Assembly (NCBI GenBank): GCA_019119935.1
Contig: DWWA01000052.1
Coordinates: 1 to 52,453, forward strand
Direction: 5' to 3'
DNA from: Candidatus Ruthenibacterium merdavium
GTDB lineage: Bacteria; Bacillota; Clostridia; Oscillospirales; Ruminococcaceae
DNA length: 52,453 nt
Numbering within the stretch: position 1 is the first letter of the stretch; each line of letters begins with the position of its first letter. This document shows positions 25,513 through 34,733 of this stretch, in pieces. A program made the translations under genes and the position numbers. The notes under the pieces were generated by a model, which was given only the letters and a program-made list of their open reading frames with translations, was not told where the DNA came from and did not search any database.

Positions 25513-26118
25513 TCAGCGGGTTTGCGCGCTTTCTTCGCCGCTTTGCGCCATTTGCAAAAGGCAGTGCTCGGGCGCTTGATCCAAACTGCGCAAAAGTGCC
25601 GTGCGCATTGCGCCCGGCGGGCAGTGCTCTTTTACACAAGTGCGCGCGCGGCGCAGCAGGGCAAGGCGGCTTTCCCATTCGGCAGAAAGCGTCTGCGCCG
25701 TTGTTTTGGCAAAGCTTGCCGCCAAAGCCGGGCTTGCACCTTTTGTGGACACCGCCACACAAAGCTGCGGCGTTTCAAAGGCCGCCATGCTGCGCACGCT
25801 GGCAGCACCGCAGGCTGTCATGCTGGCAGACAGTATGCCAAAACGCCGTGCGTCCTTGACAATCTGCTCATTGAGAGCCGCGTCATTAGTTGCCGCGTGT
25901 ACCAGCATCATGCCCGGCACAAGATGTGCGCCGTAAGGCTCTAACCGCCATAAAAGCCGCGCTCCATCGGGCGGCGCAAAGCCTTCCGGCTTTTCTAAGG
26001 CGCAAACCGTCACGAAAGCGCCCTCAGAGAGATATTCCAAAATTTTGCGCTGCGCCGCAGGCCCTGCGCCCACCACGAGCACCGGACAGCCGCGCAGCGA
26101 AAGCCCCACACAAATCAT
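25513..26118 (-). CDS. sirC: Precorrin-2 dehydrogenase / siroheme synthase N-terminal domain protein
   Basis: A 201-aa NAD-binding protein that oxidises precorrin-2 to sirohydrochlorin (and may chelate iron). The Rossmann motif VVGAGPAAQRK is at residues 15-25, then HAATNDAALNEQI and the family's STKGASPALA motif. It ends the tetrapyrrole operon, overlapping hemL by 4 bp. Its presence, together with the methyltransferase in the same operon, sends uroporphyrinogen III toward siroheme or cobalamin. Confidence 0.88.
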   Translation of the reverse strand: MICVGLSLRGCPVLVVGAGPAAQRKILEYLSEGAFVTVCALEKPEGFAPPDGARLLWRLEPYGAHLVPGMMLVHAATNDAALNEQIVKDARRFGILSASMTACGAASVRSMAAFETPQLCVAVSTKGASPALAASFAKTTAQTLSAEWESRLALLRRARTCVKEHCPPGAMRTALLRSLDQAPEHCLLQMAQSGEESAQTR

Positions 26119-27419
26119 GCTTTAACGCTCTCGCACAGCGCTTCGCGCATTTGGGCCGCAGTGTGGGCAATTTCCTCGTCCGTATGCGCCGCGCCGATAA
26201 AGAGCGCCTCAAACTGGGACGGCGCAATGAGGATGCCTTTTTCAAAGAGCGCTTTAAAAAAGGCCGCGTATTGCTCTGTGCTGCATTGCTTCACATCGTC
26301 ATAAGAGTGCAGCTCCATAGGGTGCGGCGTAAAAAACAGCGTCAGCAAGCTGCCGCAGCGTGTGACGGTGCAGCCGAGCTTCAGCTCCTCCACGGCCTGT
26401 TTCATGCCCTGCTCCAGCGCGGCGGCACGCGCTTCAATTTGTGTATACACTTCGGGATGGTTTTGCAAATAGCGCAGCTGGCAAAGGCCGGTGCGCATGG
26501 CAAGCGGATTGCCCGAAAGCGTTCCCGCCTGATACACTGGGCCGGACGGCGACACCATTTGCATGACGTCCCGGCGGCCGCCGTAAGCGCCCACGGGCAT
26601 ACCCGCACCGATAATTTTGCCAAAGCACGCTAAATCGGGCGTCACGCCAAAACGCTCGGCCGCGCCGCCGAACGCCAAGCGAAAGCCGGTAATGACTTCG
26701 TCAAAAATGAGCAGTGCGCCGTGCGCATCGCACAAGCGGCGAAGCCCCTGCAAAAAGCCGGGTGCGGGCGGCACCACACCCATGTTGGCCGCCACGGGTT
26801 CCACAATGATAGCCGCAACTTCGCCCTCATTAGCGCACAGCGTTTGCTCCACGCTTTCCAAATCGTTATAACGGCACACCAGCGTGTGGCGCACCACGTC
26901 CGCCGGAACGCCGGGGCTGGTGGGCGTGCCGAACGTCAGCGCGCCCGAACCCGCCTGCACCAGCAAGCCGTCGCTGTGGCCGTGGTAACACCCTTCAAAC
27001 TTGATGATTTTATTGCGCGAGGTAAAGCCACGCGCGGCACGCAGAGCGCTCATGGTGGCTTCCGTTCCCGAATTGACCATGCGCACCATCTCCATGCCGG
27101 GATACGCTGCCGTCATCAGCTCGGCCATCTCGACTTCCGGCTGGGTGGGCAGGCCGTAGCTCACGCCGTCGGCCAGCGCCTCCTGTGCCGCTTGCAGCAC
27201 GTCGGGGTGCGCGTGGCCCAAAATCATCGGCCCCCAAGAGCCGATATAGTCGAGCCAATCGTTGCCGTCGATATCCGTGATATGGCTGCCCTTTGCGCTT
27301 TTGACAAACACGGGGCAGCGGCCTACCGAGCGAAACGCCCGCACCGGGCTGTTCACGCCGCCGGGCAGCACACGGCAGGCGCGCTCAAACATTTGTTCGG
27401 AATGTGCCGTTTGCTTCAT
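26115..27419 (-). CDS. hemL: Glutamate-1-semialdehyde 2,1-aminomutase
   Basis: A 434-aa PLP enzyme converting glutamate-1-semialdehyde to 5-aminolevulinate. Family blocks: LPGGVNSPVRAF at the N-terminus, NSGTEATMSALR (PLP phosphate site), EGCYHGHSD, and FDEVITGFR with the Lys in ACFGKIIGAGMPVGAYGG that forms the Schiff base. The start at 27419 overlaps the hemB stop (ATGA) and follows AAGGAG, which settles the choice over an earlier ATG. Confidence 0.96.
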   Translation of the reverse strand: MKQTAHSEQMFERACRVLPGGVNSPVRAFRSVGRCPVFVKSAKGSHITDIDGNDWLDYIGSWGPMILGHAHPDVLQAAQEALADGVSYGLPTQPEVEMAELMTAAYPGMEMVRMVNSGTEATMSALRAARGFTSRNKIIKFEGCYHGHSDGLLVQAGSGALTFGTPTSPGVPADVVRHTLVCRYNDLESVEQTLCANEGEVAAIIVEPVAANMGVVPPAPGFLQGLRRLCDAHGALLIFDEVITGFRLAFGGAAERFGVTPDLACFGKIIGAGMPVGAYGGRRDVMQMVSPSGPVYQAGTLSGNPLAMRTGLCQLRYLQNHPEVYTQIEARAAALEQGMKQAVEELKLGCTVTRCGSLLTLFFTPHPMELHSYDDVKQCSTEQYAAFFKALFEKGILIAPSQFEALFIGAAHTDEEIAHTAAQMREALCESVKA

Positions 27420-28390
27420 CCTTGGTACTCCTTCCATGCGCGGGCGTAGTCCAGCGCGTGATAGGTAATAATCACGTTTGCACCCGCGCGCTTAATGGCA
27501 ATCAGGCTTTCGTTCATCACGTCAGGGTGCATCAGCCCCTCGGCCACTGCATGTTTAAGCATCGCATACTCACCGCTCACTTGGTATGCGGCTAACGGCG
27601 CATCAAATCGGTCGGCTGCCATGCGCAGAATATCGAGATAGGCCATAGCGGGCTTCACCATTAGAATATCTGCACCTTCGTCCCAGTCGGCCTGCATTTC
27701 CCGCATGGCTTCGTTTGCGTTGGCGTAGTCCATTTGATAGGCTTTTCTGTCGCCGAAGCTGGGCGCACTGCCCGCCGCCTGACGAAACGGCCCATAGAAA
27801 GAAGACGCATATTTTGCGCTGTATCCCATAATGGGCAAGTCGTAAAAGCCCTCGCCGTCGAGCGCAGCGCGCAGCGCGGCAATGTGACCGTCCATCATGT
27901 CGCTGGGCGCGACCATATCCACCCCGGCACGCGCATAGCTCAAAGCAATCTGCGCGAGGTGCGGCAGGGTTTCGTCGTTCAGCACTTCGCCGTGATCGCC
28001 CAACACGCCGCAGTGGCCGTGACTGGTGTATTCACACATGCACACATCGGCAATGATGTAAAGTTCTCTATCTAAACTGCGCAGGCGGCGGATGGCGGTT
28101 TGCACCACGCCGTATTCCTCCCACGCGGAGGAGCCGCACGCATCTTTATTCGCCGGAATGCCGAACAGCAAGCAGGCGCGCACGCCGCACGCGCGCATTT
28201 CCTCCACAATTTCCTCCAGACGGTCGGGCGAATAGCGGAACTGGCCCGGCAAAGAGGAAATCTCCTCTTTGATGTTTTCCCCCTCCTGCACGAAGATGGG
28301 ATATACCAGCTCCGAGGGGTGCAAACGCGTTTCGCGCACCAAACTGCGCACCGCGGGATTTTTTCTCAAACGGCGTCCTCTGTAAAACAT
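27416..28390 (-). CDS. hemB: Porphobilinogen synthase (delta-aminolevulinate dehydratase)
   Basis: A 324-aa enzyme condensing two 5-aminolevulinates into porphobilinogen. Active-site lysines lie in GYSAKYASSFYGPFR and MVKPAMAYLD. The Cys-containing DVCMCEYTSHGHCG block suits a zinc-dependent form. C-terminal VSGEYAML is conserved. ATG at 28390 is supported by AGGAGG 8 nt upstream. Confidence 0.96.
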   Translation of the reverse strand: MFYRGRRLRKNPAVRSLVRETRLHPSELVYPIFVQEGENIKEEISSLPGQFRYSPDRLEEIVEEMRACGVRACLLFGIPANKDACGSSAWEEYGVVQTAIRRLRSLDRELYIIADVCMCEYTSHGHCGVLGDHGEVLNDETLPHLAQIALSYARAGVDMVAPSDMMDGHIAALRAALDGEGFYDLPIMGYSAKYASSFYGPFRQAAGSAPSFGDRKAYQMDYANANEAMREMQADWDEGADILMVKPAMAYLDILRMAADRFDAPLAAYQVSGEYAMLKHAVAEGLMHPDVMNESLIAIKRAGANVIITYHALDYARAWKEYQG

Positions 28391-28447
28391 GTTCAAAACC
28401 TCCTGTTCAGGTGTTTTTTGAAAAGTCAAAATTTTCAGAAATCTCTT

Positions 28448-29911
28448 TTATTTTACTGGCGTTTCTTGGTCGCGCAAAATAGCGCAGACAAGCCCTTGCA
28501 AATCATTTTGTTTCGCTGTGACGGCGGCAAAGCCGTACTCTGAAAGCGCTTTTGCCGTTTTGGGGCCAATGGCGTACAGCCGCCGCCCGGCCAGCACCGC
28601 CGTACCGAGGGCTTTCACCGTGCGGTGCACCGCGCTGGCGCTGGCAAAACACACGCTGTCCGCTTCCCCGCGCACACTTTGGTCTTCGCAGGGAACATTT
28701 TCATAAACCTCCGCCGTCATTACAGCGCAGTGTGCGCTGAGCGTTTGGCAAAGAGCATCCTCTCCCAGCCCCGCGGCGCGCGCCAAAAGCACACAGTCCT
28801 GCGCCGTCAGCTCTCGGCAAAGCAGCTCTCCCAGCGCGTGTGAAGTGGCGGGGTTGGCCACACCGTCCGCCCGCAGGCCATGTGCGCAAAGCGCTTCGGC
28901 GGTAGCTTCGCCCACTGTATAAAGGCGTTTCCCTGCCAAAGCGCGGCTGTCGAGCGCGAGTGCGTCCAGCCCGGCAAAAAAGCCTTCTGCCCCGTGGCGG
29001 CTCGTAAACACCAGCGCGCTTGCGCGTTCCAGCATCCCGCGCGTCAGCGCTTTGGGGCACAGCACAATGCGGCCAACGGGGTACTCTACCACGCGCGCGC
29101 CCTCGGCGCGCAGCATCGGCGCAAGGCGGGAAGGCGCGGGCCCAATGACGGGCACCAAAAAGCGCCGCCCGGAAAGCTTGCCGCCGCACAGCGTATCACG
29201 CAGGGCAACCACATCGCCCACGACAAGCATGCCCGGCGAAGGCAGCGGCCGCTTTGCCAGTGCCGCGCCGATTTCATTGAGCGGCGCGGTGAGTACGTCC
29301 GCCCCCGGCATCGTGGCATTTGACAGCACCGCCGCGGGGGTATCGGGGCATTTGCCCGCCGAAAGCAGCCGCTCGGCAAGCTCTCCCACACGGGAAAGGC
29401 TCATTAAAAAGACGAGCGTTTCACCTGTGCGCGCCATGCCCTCAAAATCAAGCGGCGGAATCTGCCCGTTTTTGTCCTGTGCCGTCATCACGCGAAAGCC
29501 TGCCGCCACGCCGCGATGCGTCAGCGGAATCCCCTCGCTGGCAGGCCCGGCCAATGCCGAGCTGACCCCCGGCACGACTTCGGCGGCAACACCCGCGCGC
29601 CGCAGGGCGGCAAGCTCTTCGCCGCCGCGCCCGAAGACAAACGGGTCACCGCCTTTTAAGCGCACCACAACGGCGTGCTGTGCGGCCTTTTGAATTAAGA
29701 GTTCTTCAATCTGTGCTTGCGGCATCGTGTGGTGTCGTGCGGTTTTGCCCACGTCAATGCACTCACAGCCGGGCTTTGTCAGCCCCAGCAGGCCGGGCGC
29801 ACCCAGCCTGTCATATACGACACAATCGGCACTTTCCAGCAAGGCGCGTCCGCGCACGGTGAAAAGCCCTTCATCGCCCGGGCCTGCGCCCACTAAGTAC
29901 ACAACTCCCAT
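28448..29911 (-). CDS. cobA-hemD: Uroporphyrinogen-III C-methyltransferase fused to uroporphyrinogen-III synthase
   Basis: A 487-aa fusion. Residues 1-240 are SUMT: VGAGPGDEGLFTVRG, then YDRLG, RLKGGDPFVFGRGGEE and VPGVSSALAGPA, which bind SAM and methylate C-2 and C-7 of uroporphyrinogen III. Residues 245-487 are HemD, which cyclises and inverts ring D, recognised by VFTSRHGAEGFF, LYTVGEATAEAL and the closing YAIGPKTAKAL. The fusion channels product directly toward precorrin-2. It overlaps hemC by one base. Confidence 0.95.
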   Translation of the reverse strand: MGVVYLVGAGPGDEGLFTVRGRALLESADCVVYDRLGAPGLLGLTKPGCECIDVGKTARHHTMPQAQIEELLIQKAAQHAVVVRLKGGDPFVFGRGGEELAALRRAGVAAEVVPGVSSALAGPASEGIPLTHRGVAAGFRVMTAQDKNGQIPPLDFEGMARTGETLVFLMSLSRVGELAERLLSAGKCPDTPAAVLSNATMPGADVLTAPLNEIGAALAKRPLPSPGMLVVGDVVALRDTLCGGKLSGRRFLVPVIGPAPSRLAPMLRAEGARVVEYPVGRIVLCPKALTRGMLERASALVFTSRHGAEGFFAGLDALALDSRALAGKRLYTVGEATAEALCAHGLRADGVANPATSHALGELLCRELTAQDCVLLARAAGLGEDALCQTLSAHCAVMTAEVYENVPCEDQSVRGEADSVCFASASAVHRTVKALGTAVLAGRRLYAIGPKTAKALSEYGFAAVTAKQNDLQGLVCAILRDQETPVK

Positions 29912-30804
29912 TACAGCGCCTCCAATTCCCTGCGCATGGCATGTGCCAGCGCACGCACCTGCGTTTCAGCGTGTTCACGGTTTAACACCACTTGCTTTTT
30001 TACAAAGCGCTCGGTCGTTTCTTTCCCCAGCATGGCGTAAAACACCGGGTTTTGTGCCGCTGTGCAGTACGCGCCCACGGGCTCATGGCAGGATGCGCCT
30101 GTTTCGGCCAAAAAGGCGCGTTCCAGCCCCACGCAGAAATTGTCCGTTTCGTCGCTCAGCGCATCCAACATGGCGCGCAGTGCGCTATCGTTTTCGCGCA
30201 GCTGAATCGCCAGTGCTCCTTGTGCCGGGGCGGGAATCATTTCTTGTGGAGAAAGCGGCTGCACGGTGCCGCATTCGGGCGAAAGGCGGTTGAGCCCCGC
30301 CGCCGCCAGCACCAGCCCGTCAAATGGTGTTTCGCGCATTTTACAAAGGCGCGTATCAATATTGCCGCGAATGCCGCATACTTCCAAGTCGCCGCGCAGC
30401 GCCCGCAGCTGGTAGGCACGGCGCAGGCTGCCTGTGCCAATCTGCGCGCCGTGCGGCAGTTCGCGCAGGCTGCCTGCCCCGTTCAAAACCAGCACATCGC
30501 GCGGGTCTTCGCGCTTCCACACACGAGAAAACGAAAGGCCGGGCGTCACTTCACACGGCATATCCTTCATGCTATGTACCGCAAGGTCGGCACTGCCGTT
30601 TAAAAGCGCCTGTTCAATTTCGCGCACAAACACGCCTTTTCCGCCGATTTGATGCAGCGGTGCATGCTGGTTTAAATCGCCCTGTGTTTTAATAATGCAC
30701 AGCTCAAAAGTGTGTTCGGGGCAGGCCCCTGCCAAGGCATCCGCCACCTGCTGGGCTTGTGCCAGCGCCAGCTTTGAGCCGCGCGTTGCAATTTTATAGG
30801 TCAT
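29911..30804 (-). CDS. hemC: Hydroxymethylbilane synthase
   Basis: A 297-aa enzyme that polymerises four porphobilinogens. It begins with IATRGSKLALAQAQ, has LAVHSMKDMP (catalytic Asp region), GTGSLRRAYQL and the cofactor-binding Cys in GASCHEPVGAY. Two consecutive ATGs exist; the second (30804) is better spaced from AGGAGG. The gene overlaps hemA by 11 bp. Confidence 0.96.
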   Translation of the reverse strand: MTYKIATRGSKLALAQAQQVADALAGACPEHTFELCIIKTQGDLNQHAPLHQIGGKGVFVREIEQALLNGSADLAVHSMKDMPCEVTPGLSFSRVWKREDPRDVLVLNGAGSLRELPHGAQIGTGSLRRAYQLRALRGDLEVCGIRGNIDTRLCKMRETPFDGLVLAAAGLNRLSPECGTVQPLSPQEMIPAPAQGALAIQLRENDSALRAMLDALSDETDNFCVGLERAFLAETGASCHEPVGAYCTAAQNPVFYAMLGKETTERFVKKQVVLNREHAETQVRALAHAMRRELEAL

Positions 30805-32041
30805 CATCTTCCTCCTTTTGGGAAAACAGGCGGCACAGCACGTCGTTGCACACGGCGCGCTCGTCGGCGTTTTCCAAGGATTTCAGTGTTAAAATCGGCC
30901 CGCGGGAAATGCGCCGCACCGCCGCGTGCAGAATTTTCTGGACATGGCGCGCTTCATGTCCGCTGAGCTCCAAACGGCGCGAGAGCAAGGCAAAGGCATG
31001 CCGCTCGGCGGCTTCACAGCGGCGCTGGAGCGCGGCAATGCCCTCGTCCACATCAAACGACGCAAGGCAATGCACCGTTTCTTTGACATCGGCCAAAATA
31101 GCTTCTTTTGCCTGCTCGGCCAGTGCACGGCGCGTTTGCATATTTTCCTGCGCGGTGCGGCGCAAAGCGTCCACATCCAGCAAGGTCACGCCCTGCATGT
31201 CTGCGAGAGCGGGGTCAGCGTCGCGCGGGGCAGCCAAATCTAAAATGACCGTACCTTCCGGCGCACAAATAAAAGGCGCGCGGCGCAGCACAACGTGCGG
31301 GGCAGAGGTGGCGCACACAATGACGGCGCTTTTCGCCGCATATTCATAACGCCGATCAAAATCGGCCAGCTGCACACCGGGGAACTGCTGCGCCGGCTCT
31401 TCCCGCCGGCTTCGCGCGCAGACGGTAATGCTTTTTGCACCGTACTGCTGCAAATACTGCACAGCCAGCTGCGCCATCTTTCCGCTGCCGATGACAAGTG
31501 CATCCTTTTGCACGATGGGCATGTGTTCATTCACGCACCGCATACCGATGGAACAAACGGAAAGCGGCTGTTCACTCAGTTTAAACATGGTTTTCACCCG
31601 GCGGGCGCTTTCCACTGCGTCCTGAAACACACGGCGCAGCGCTTTATCGGTACAGCCTGCCGAGAAACTCAGCTCGTAGGCGTCCTGCACCTGCCCCAAA
31701 ATTTGGTCTTCGCCCAGCACAAGGCTTTCCAGCCCGGCGGCCACCTCAAACAAGTGTTTTACTGCCTGCTCGTCTTGCGCGGTATAAAGGTGCGGCTGCA
31801 AGCGCTCGGCGGCATCGCCCGCGCGGCGCAAAAGCACCGCGCGCACCGCGCGCTCGGCACTGCCCTTTGCATCACTTGCATAAATTTCAGTGCGGTTGCA
31901 CGTGGAAAGAATGACGGCCGACACACCTTGCGCCGCCAGTTCTTCCAGCACTTCCAGCTTGGCGCTTTCGGTAAATGATACGCGCTCACGCAGCTCCAGC
32001 GCCGCCTCTTTATAGCTGACGCCCATCAAACGGATACTCAT
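30794..32041 (-). CDS. hemA: Glutamyl-tRNA reductase
   Basis: A 415-aa NADPH enzyme that makes glutamate-1-semialdehyde from charged tRNA-Glu, the entry step of C5 tetrapyrrole synthesis. The catalytic Cys is in STCNRTE, the EDQILGQVQDAYE block and the NADPH site VIGSGKMAQLA follow, and a helical dimerisation domain ends the protein. ATG at 32041 follows AAAGGAAC; it is the first gene of the six-gene operon. Confidence 0.96.
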   Translation of the reverse strand: MSIRLMGVSYKEAALELRERVSFTESAKLEVLEELAAQGVSAVILSTCNRTEIYASDAKGSAERAVRAVLLRRAGDAAERLQPHLYTAQDEQAVKHLFEVAAGLESLVLGEDQILGQVQDAYELSFSAGCTDKALRRVFQDAVESARRVKTMFKLSEQPLSVCSIGMRCVNEHMPIVQKDALVIGSGKMAQLAVQYLQQYGAKSITVCARSRREEPAQQFPGVQLADFDRRYEYAAKSAVIVCATSAPHVVLRRAPFICAPEGTVILDLAAPRDADPALADMQGVTLLDVDALRRTAQENMQTRRALAEQAKEAILADVKETVHCLASFDVDEGIAALQRRCEAAERHAFALLSRRLELSGHEARHVQKILHAAVRRISRGPILTLKSLENADERAVCNDVLCRLFSQKEEDDDL

Positions 32042-32114
32042 AGGGTTCCTTTCTTTTTTGGCAGTGCCCACCACGCACTTCACGGCCGCGGCGGCTCTGC
32101 CCTTCACAAAAAAT

Positions 32115-32144
32115 CACGCTGCTTTTCCCATGAAAAACAGCGTG
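32115..32144 (-). terminator. Terminator of the acetyltransferase operon
   Basis: CACGCTG/CAGCGTG closes a 16-nt loop, with a T-tract after it on the minus strand (ATTTTTTG). It separates the acetyltransferase from hemA; the latter's promoter must lie in the ~70 bp downstream of it. Confidence 0.6.
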
Positions 32145-32158
32145 AAAAAGCATTTTTT

Positions 32159-32782
32159 TCATTCCTGCTGCGGCAGGGTCTGCGGCAAAATCCGCTTGTC
32201 TCGCCAGTAGTAAAGACGGTCGCGCTCGCCGATTTCGCGCAGGACGCGGCAGGGGTTTCCCGCCGCAACAACGCCCGAAGGCAAGTCGCGCGTGACAACG
32301 CTTCCCGCCCCCACCACGGTGTTGTCGCCGATGGTGATGCCCGGCAGGACAATTACGCCCGCACCCAGCCAGCAGTTGCGCCCAATGCGCACCGGCAGAT
32401 TAAACTGATACACCTCTTCGCGCAAAGCGGGCAAAATGGGGTGACCGGCCGTGGCAAGCGTCACGTTCGGGCCAATCATGGTGTAATCGCCCACATAAAT
32501 GTGGGTATCATCCACCAGCGTTAAATTAAAATTAGCGTACACATTTTTGCCGAAGTGAACGTGTCTGCCGCCCCAGTTGCTGCGAAGCGGCGGCTCGATA
32601 TAACAGTTTTCGCCAAGCTCTGCAAACATTTCTTTTAACAGCGCTTCGCGCTTTTCTCCTTCAGACGGGCGCGTGGCGTTGAAGTCATAAAGGCGCTCCA
32701 AACAAGCCGTTTGCTCGTTCAAAAGCGCCGCCTCATCCGAGCGATACAGCCCGCCGCCATGCAGCATTTCACATTCTGTCAT
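32159..32782 (-). CDS. Sugar O-acetyltransferase (maltose/galactoside acetyltransferase type)
   Basis: A 207-aa left-handed beta-helix acetyltransferase. The N-terminal Mac domain (MLHGGGLYRSDEA-like) is followed by hexapeptide repeats; the catalytic His lies in ATAGHPI and the acetyl-CoA pocket in GAGVIVLPGITIGDN. It acetylates non-metabolisable sugars in related enzymes. AGGAG for its start lies in the end of the 32790 gene, so the two form an operon. Confidence 0.92.
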   Translation of the reverse strand: MTECEMLHGGGLYRSDEAALLNEQTACLERLYDFNATRPSEGEKREALLKEMFAELGENCYIEPPLRSNWGGRHVHFGKNVYANFNLTLVDDTHIYVGDYTMIGPNVTLATAGHPILPALREEVYQFNLPVRIGRNCWLGAGVIVLPGITIGDNTVVGAGSVVTRDLPSGVVAAGNPCRVLREIGERDRLYYWRDKRILPQTLPQQE

Positions 32783-32789
32783 AACGCGC

Positions 32790-33443
32790 TTACTCCTGCG
32801 GCGGGGTTTCCTCCTTGCCTGCGTCAGGCGCTTTCTTTTGTTCGTCCTCTTCTTCAGCAGGCTCGTCGGACTGTGTGTTCACGGCCGTTTTCACCTGCTC
32901 CAGCCAGTCACCTGTCTGACTGCGCACTTTGTCAATCACACCGGGAGCTTCCTGCGCCACTTTGTGCGCCACGGCAGTTCCCGCCGCGAATACCGCTTTG
33001 CCCGCCATGGCCAGCGCCCGTCCCGCATCGGCCAGGCTCTCACCCAGCTGGTCGGTATCCACACCGGCCTCGCCCGCCGCTTTCGTCGCTTTTTCTTTCG
33101 TTTCGTCCCACACATCGCCCGCGGCATGCGCCACGTCCTCTAAAACGTCCTGCATCTCCTCCGCCGTTTGATACAAGCGCTCCTCAAAAGGCTCTTTCTC
33201 CGGCGCCGGCTCGTTCGTTTCACAGCCGCAGGAGCTGTCATCCTGCGTGCAGGTGCACTCGTCGCCGCAATCGCAGGAATCGTCGCTGCAATTGCAGCCG
33301 CCTTCTTCCTCGTCAAGGTCAACGCCGTGTGCAAGATACTCGCCGTCCTTCTGATTTTCGATATACTTTTTTGCCACCTTTGTGACAACAACGGCCGCAG
33401 CCGCCGTCAGGCCGATGCCCAATAATTTTCCCATAAAACTCAT
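32790..33443 (-). CDS. Membrane-anchored protein with acidic CxC cluster, unknown function
   Basis: A 217-aa protein with no family I can name. Residues 5-22 form a short hydrophobic anchor. Residues 44-75 are strongly acidic and carry eight Cys (50, 52, 57, 59, 63, 65, 72, 74) as four CxC pairs, resembling a metal-binding metallothionein-like patch. Residues 85-190 are amphipathic helices with Ala, Lys and Glu, like LEA/YtxH or apolipoprotein-type proteins. The tail is acidic and proline-rich. GGAG lies 9 nt before the start. Confidence 0.7.
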   Translation of the reverse strand: MSFMGKLLGIGLTAAAAVVVTKVAKKYIENQKDGEYLAHGVDLDEEEGGCNCSDDSCDCGDECTCTQDDSSCGCETNEPAPEKEPFEERLYQTAEEMQDVLEDVAHAAGDVWDETKEKATKAAGEAGVDTDQLGESLADAGRALAMAGKAVFAAGTAVAHKVAQEAPGVIDKVRSQTGDWLEQVKTAVNTQSDEPAEEEDEQKKAPDAGKEETPPQE

Positions 33444-33597
33444 ATTTCAACACTCCATTCTTTATTTCATTACAAAAGCTTTTGCGTGTGCCGCACGTTT
33501 TGCAGCAGCCGCATGCCGCTTCGTTTTCTATGATGATACCGCACCTTGCCGCCGCTTGCAAGAAAAACTTTGTGAATTTTGGCGGCAAAGCCTCACC

Positions 33598-34599
33598 TTA
33601 TTTCTTTTTTGTGCGCGAAATCAGGGCGCGCCGAATGCGGTAGTCGGCATAGCGAAAGCAATCCACAAAAAGCCAGCCTTCAATGAGCAGATAGTTCGGC
33701 AGGTTTTTCAAGCGGAACTTCGGCTTTTGCACCTTGGGCAAAGCGATAAATGCTTCCTTGGCCCCCTTCCAATAGGGTGTCCAAAAACCTTTCAGCGCAA
33801 ACATGACAATTTTCAACAGGTAGCCGAACAGCAAAAACGGCAGATTAATGAGAAACATCAAAAGCGGCATGTTTTTATAAGGAAGCAAAATGCTGTTGCG
33901 GCCCGACTGCACGCTTTTGAAATCGTTGTAGCGCACCGCACCCGTGGTTGCGCCGCAAATATGGTAGCACTTGGCCGCGGGGCAGTACCAGTTTTTATAG
34001 CCAAGGCTGTTGGCGCGCCAAGAGAGGTCTACATCCTCAAAGTAGGCAAAAAACAGCTCGTCAAACCAGCCGATTTCATCCAAAATCTTTTTGCGGTACA
34101 AGCTTGCCCCGCCGCACGCCGAGAAAATGCGCTGCGGTTTTTGGTAGCGCCGCCACGGAAAGCCGTCGCCGCGCTTGCACGCCCAGCCGAACAGCGTCAC
34201 ATAGTCACCCGCATCGTCGGCAATGTCGCGCTCAAAATGGCGAATCATCAAACTTTGCACGGCAAAAATGCGCTCGTCTTGTTCGGCGGCGGCAATGAGC
34301 TGGGCCAGCCAATCCGGCTCGGCAAACGCATCGTTATTAAACATCACAACATACTCGCCTTTCGCGGCGCGGATGCCTTGGTTTACGGCGGCGGAAAATC
34401 CGGTGTTGTGATCGTTTTCAATTAAGGTGTACCGCTCGCGCCCAACGTAGCTGCGCGCAATTTCAAGGCTTTCATCGGTGGAAGCATTGTCCACCACAAT
34501 CAGCTCAAAATCCTGCTCGGTCTGCGCCCAAATGGACTCGATGGAATCGCGCAGCCAGCCCGCGCCGTTTAAATTGGGAATGACGATAGTCGCCTTCAT
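33598..34599 (-). CDS. Glycosyltransferase family 2
   Basis: A 333-aa GT-A enzyme: VIPNLNGAGWL at the start, VVDNASTDES for the nucleotide, DxD-equivalent MFNNDAF, and EDVDLSWRA as the catalytic ED motif. A hydrophobic stretch around residues 240-265 suggests membrane association. It resembles rhamnosyl- or galactofuranosyl-transferases that build cell-wall polysaccharide. It stands alone, without other wall genes in this window. Confidence 0.9.
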   Translation of the reverse strand: MKATIVIPNLNGAGWLRDSIESIWAQTEQDFELIVVDNASTDESLEIARSYVGRERYTLIENDHNTGFSAAVNQGIRAAKGEYVVMFNNDAFAEPDWLAQLIAAAEQDERIFAVQSLMIRHFERDIADDAGDYVTLFGWACKRGDGFPWRRYQKPQRIFSACGGASLYRKKILDEIGWFDELFFAYFEDVDLSWRANSLGYKNWYCPAAKCYHICGATTGAVRYNDFKSVQSGRNSILLPYKNMPLLMFLINLPFLLFGYLLKIVMFALKGFWTPYWKGAKEAFIALPKVQKPKFRLKNLPNYLLIEGWLFVDCFRYADYRIRRALISRTKKK

Positions 34600-34681
34600 G
34601 AAAAACCTCCGCTGCGGGTTTAAGACCGCCCTTGTTTTATTGTCATTATATCACATTTTTTCCTGAAATACTACGAAAAAA

Positions 34682-34713
34682 GCAAAGGGCACCGCCGAAG
34701 CCGCGCCCTTTGC
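34682..34713 (-). terminator. Rho-independent terminator
   Basis: GCAAAGGGC/GCCCTTTGC is a perfect 9-bp stem; on the minus strand TTTTTT follows. It ends the Gfo/Idh/MocA transcript. Confidence 0.85.
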
Positions 34714-34733
34714 CTGCCAATTTCTGCCTTCTT

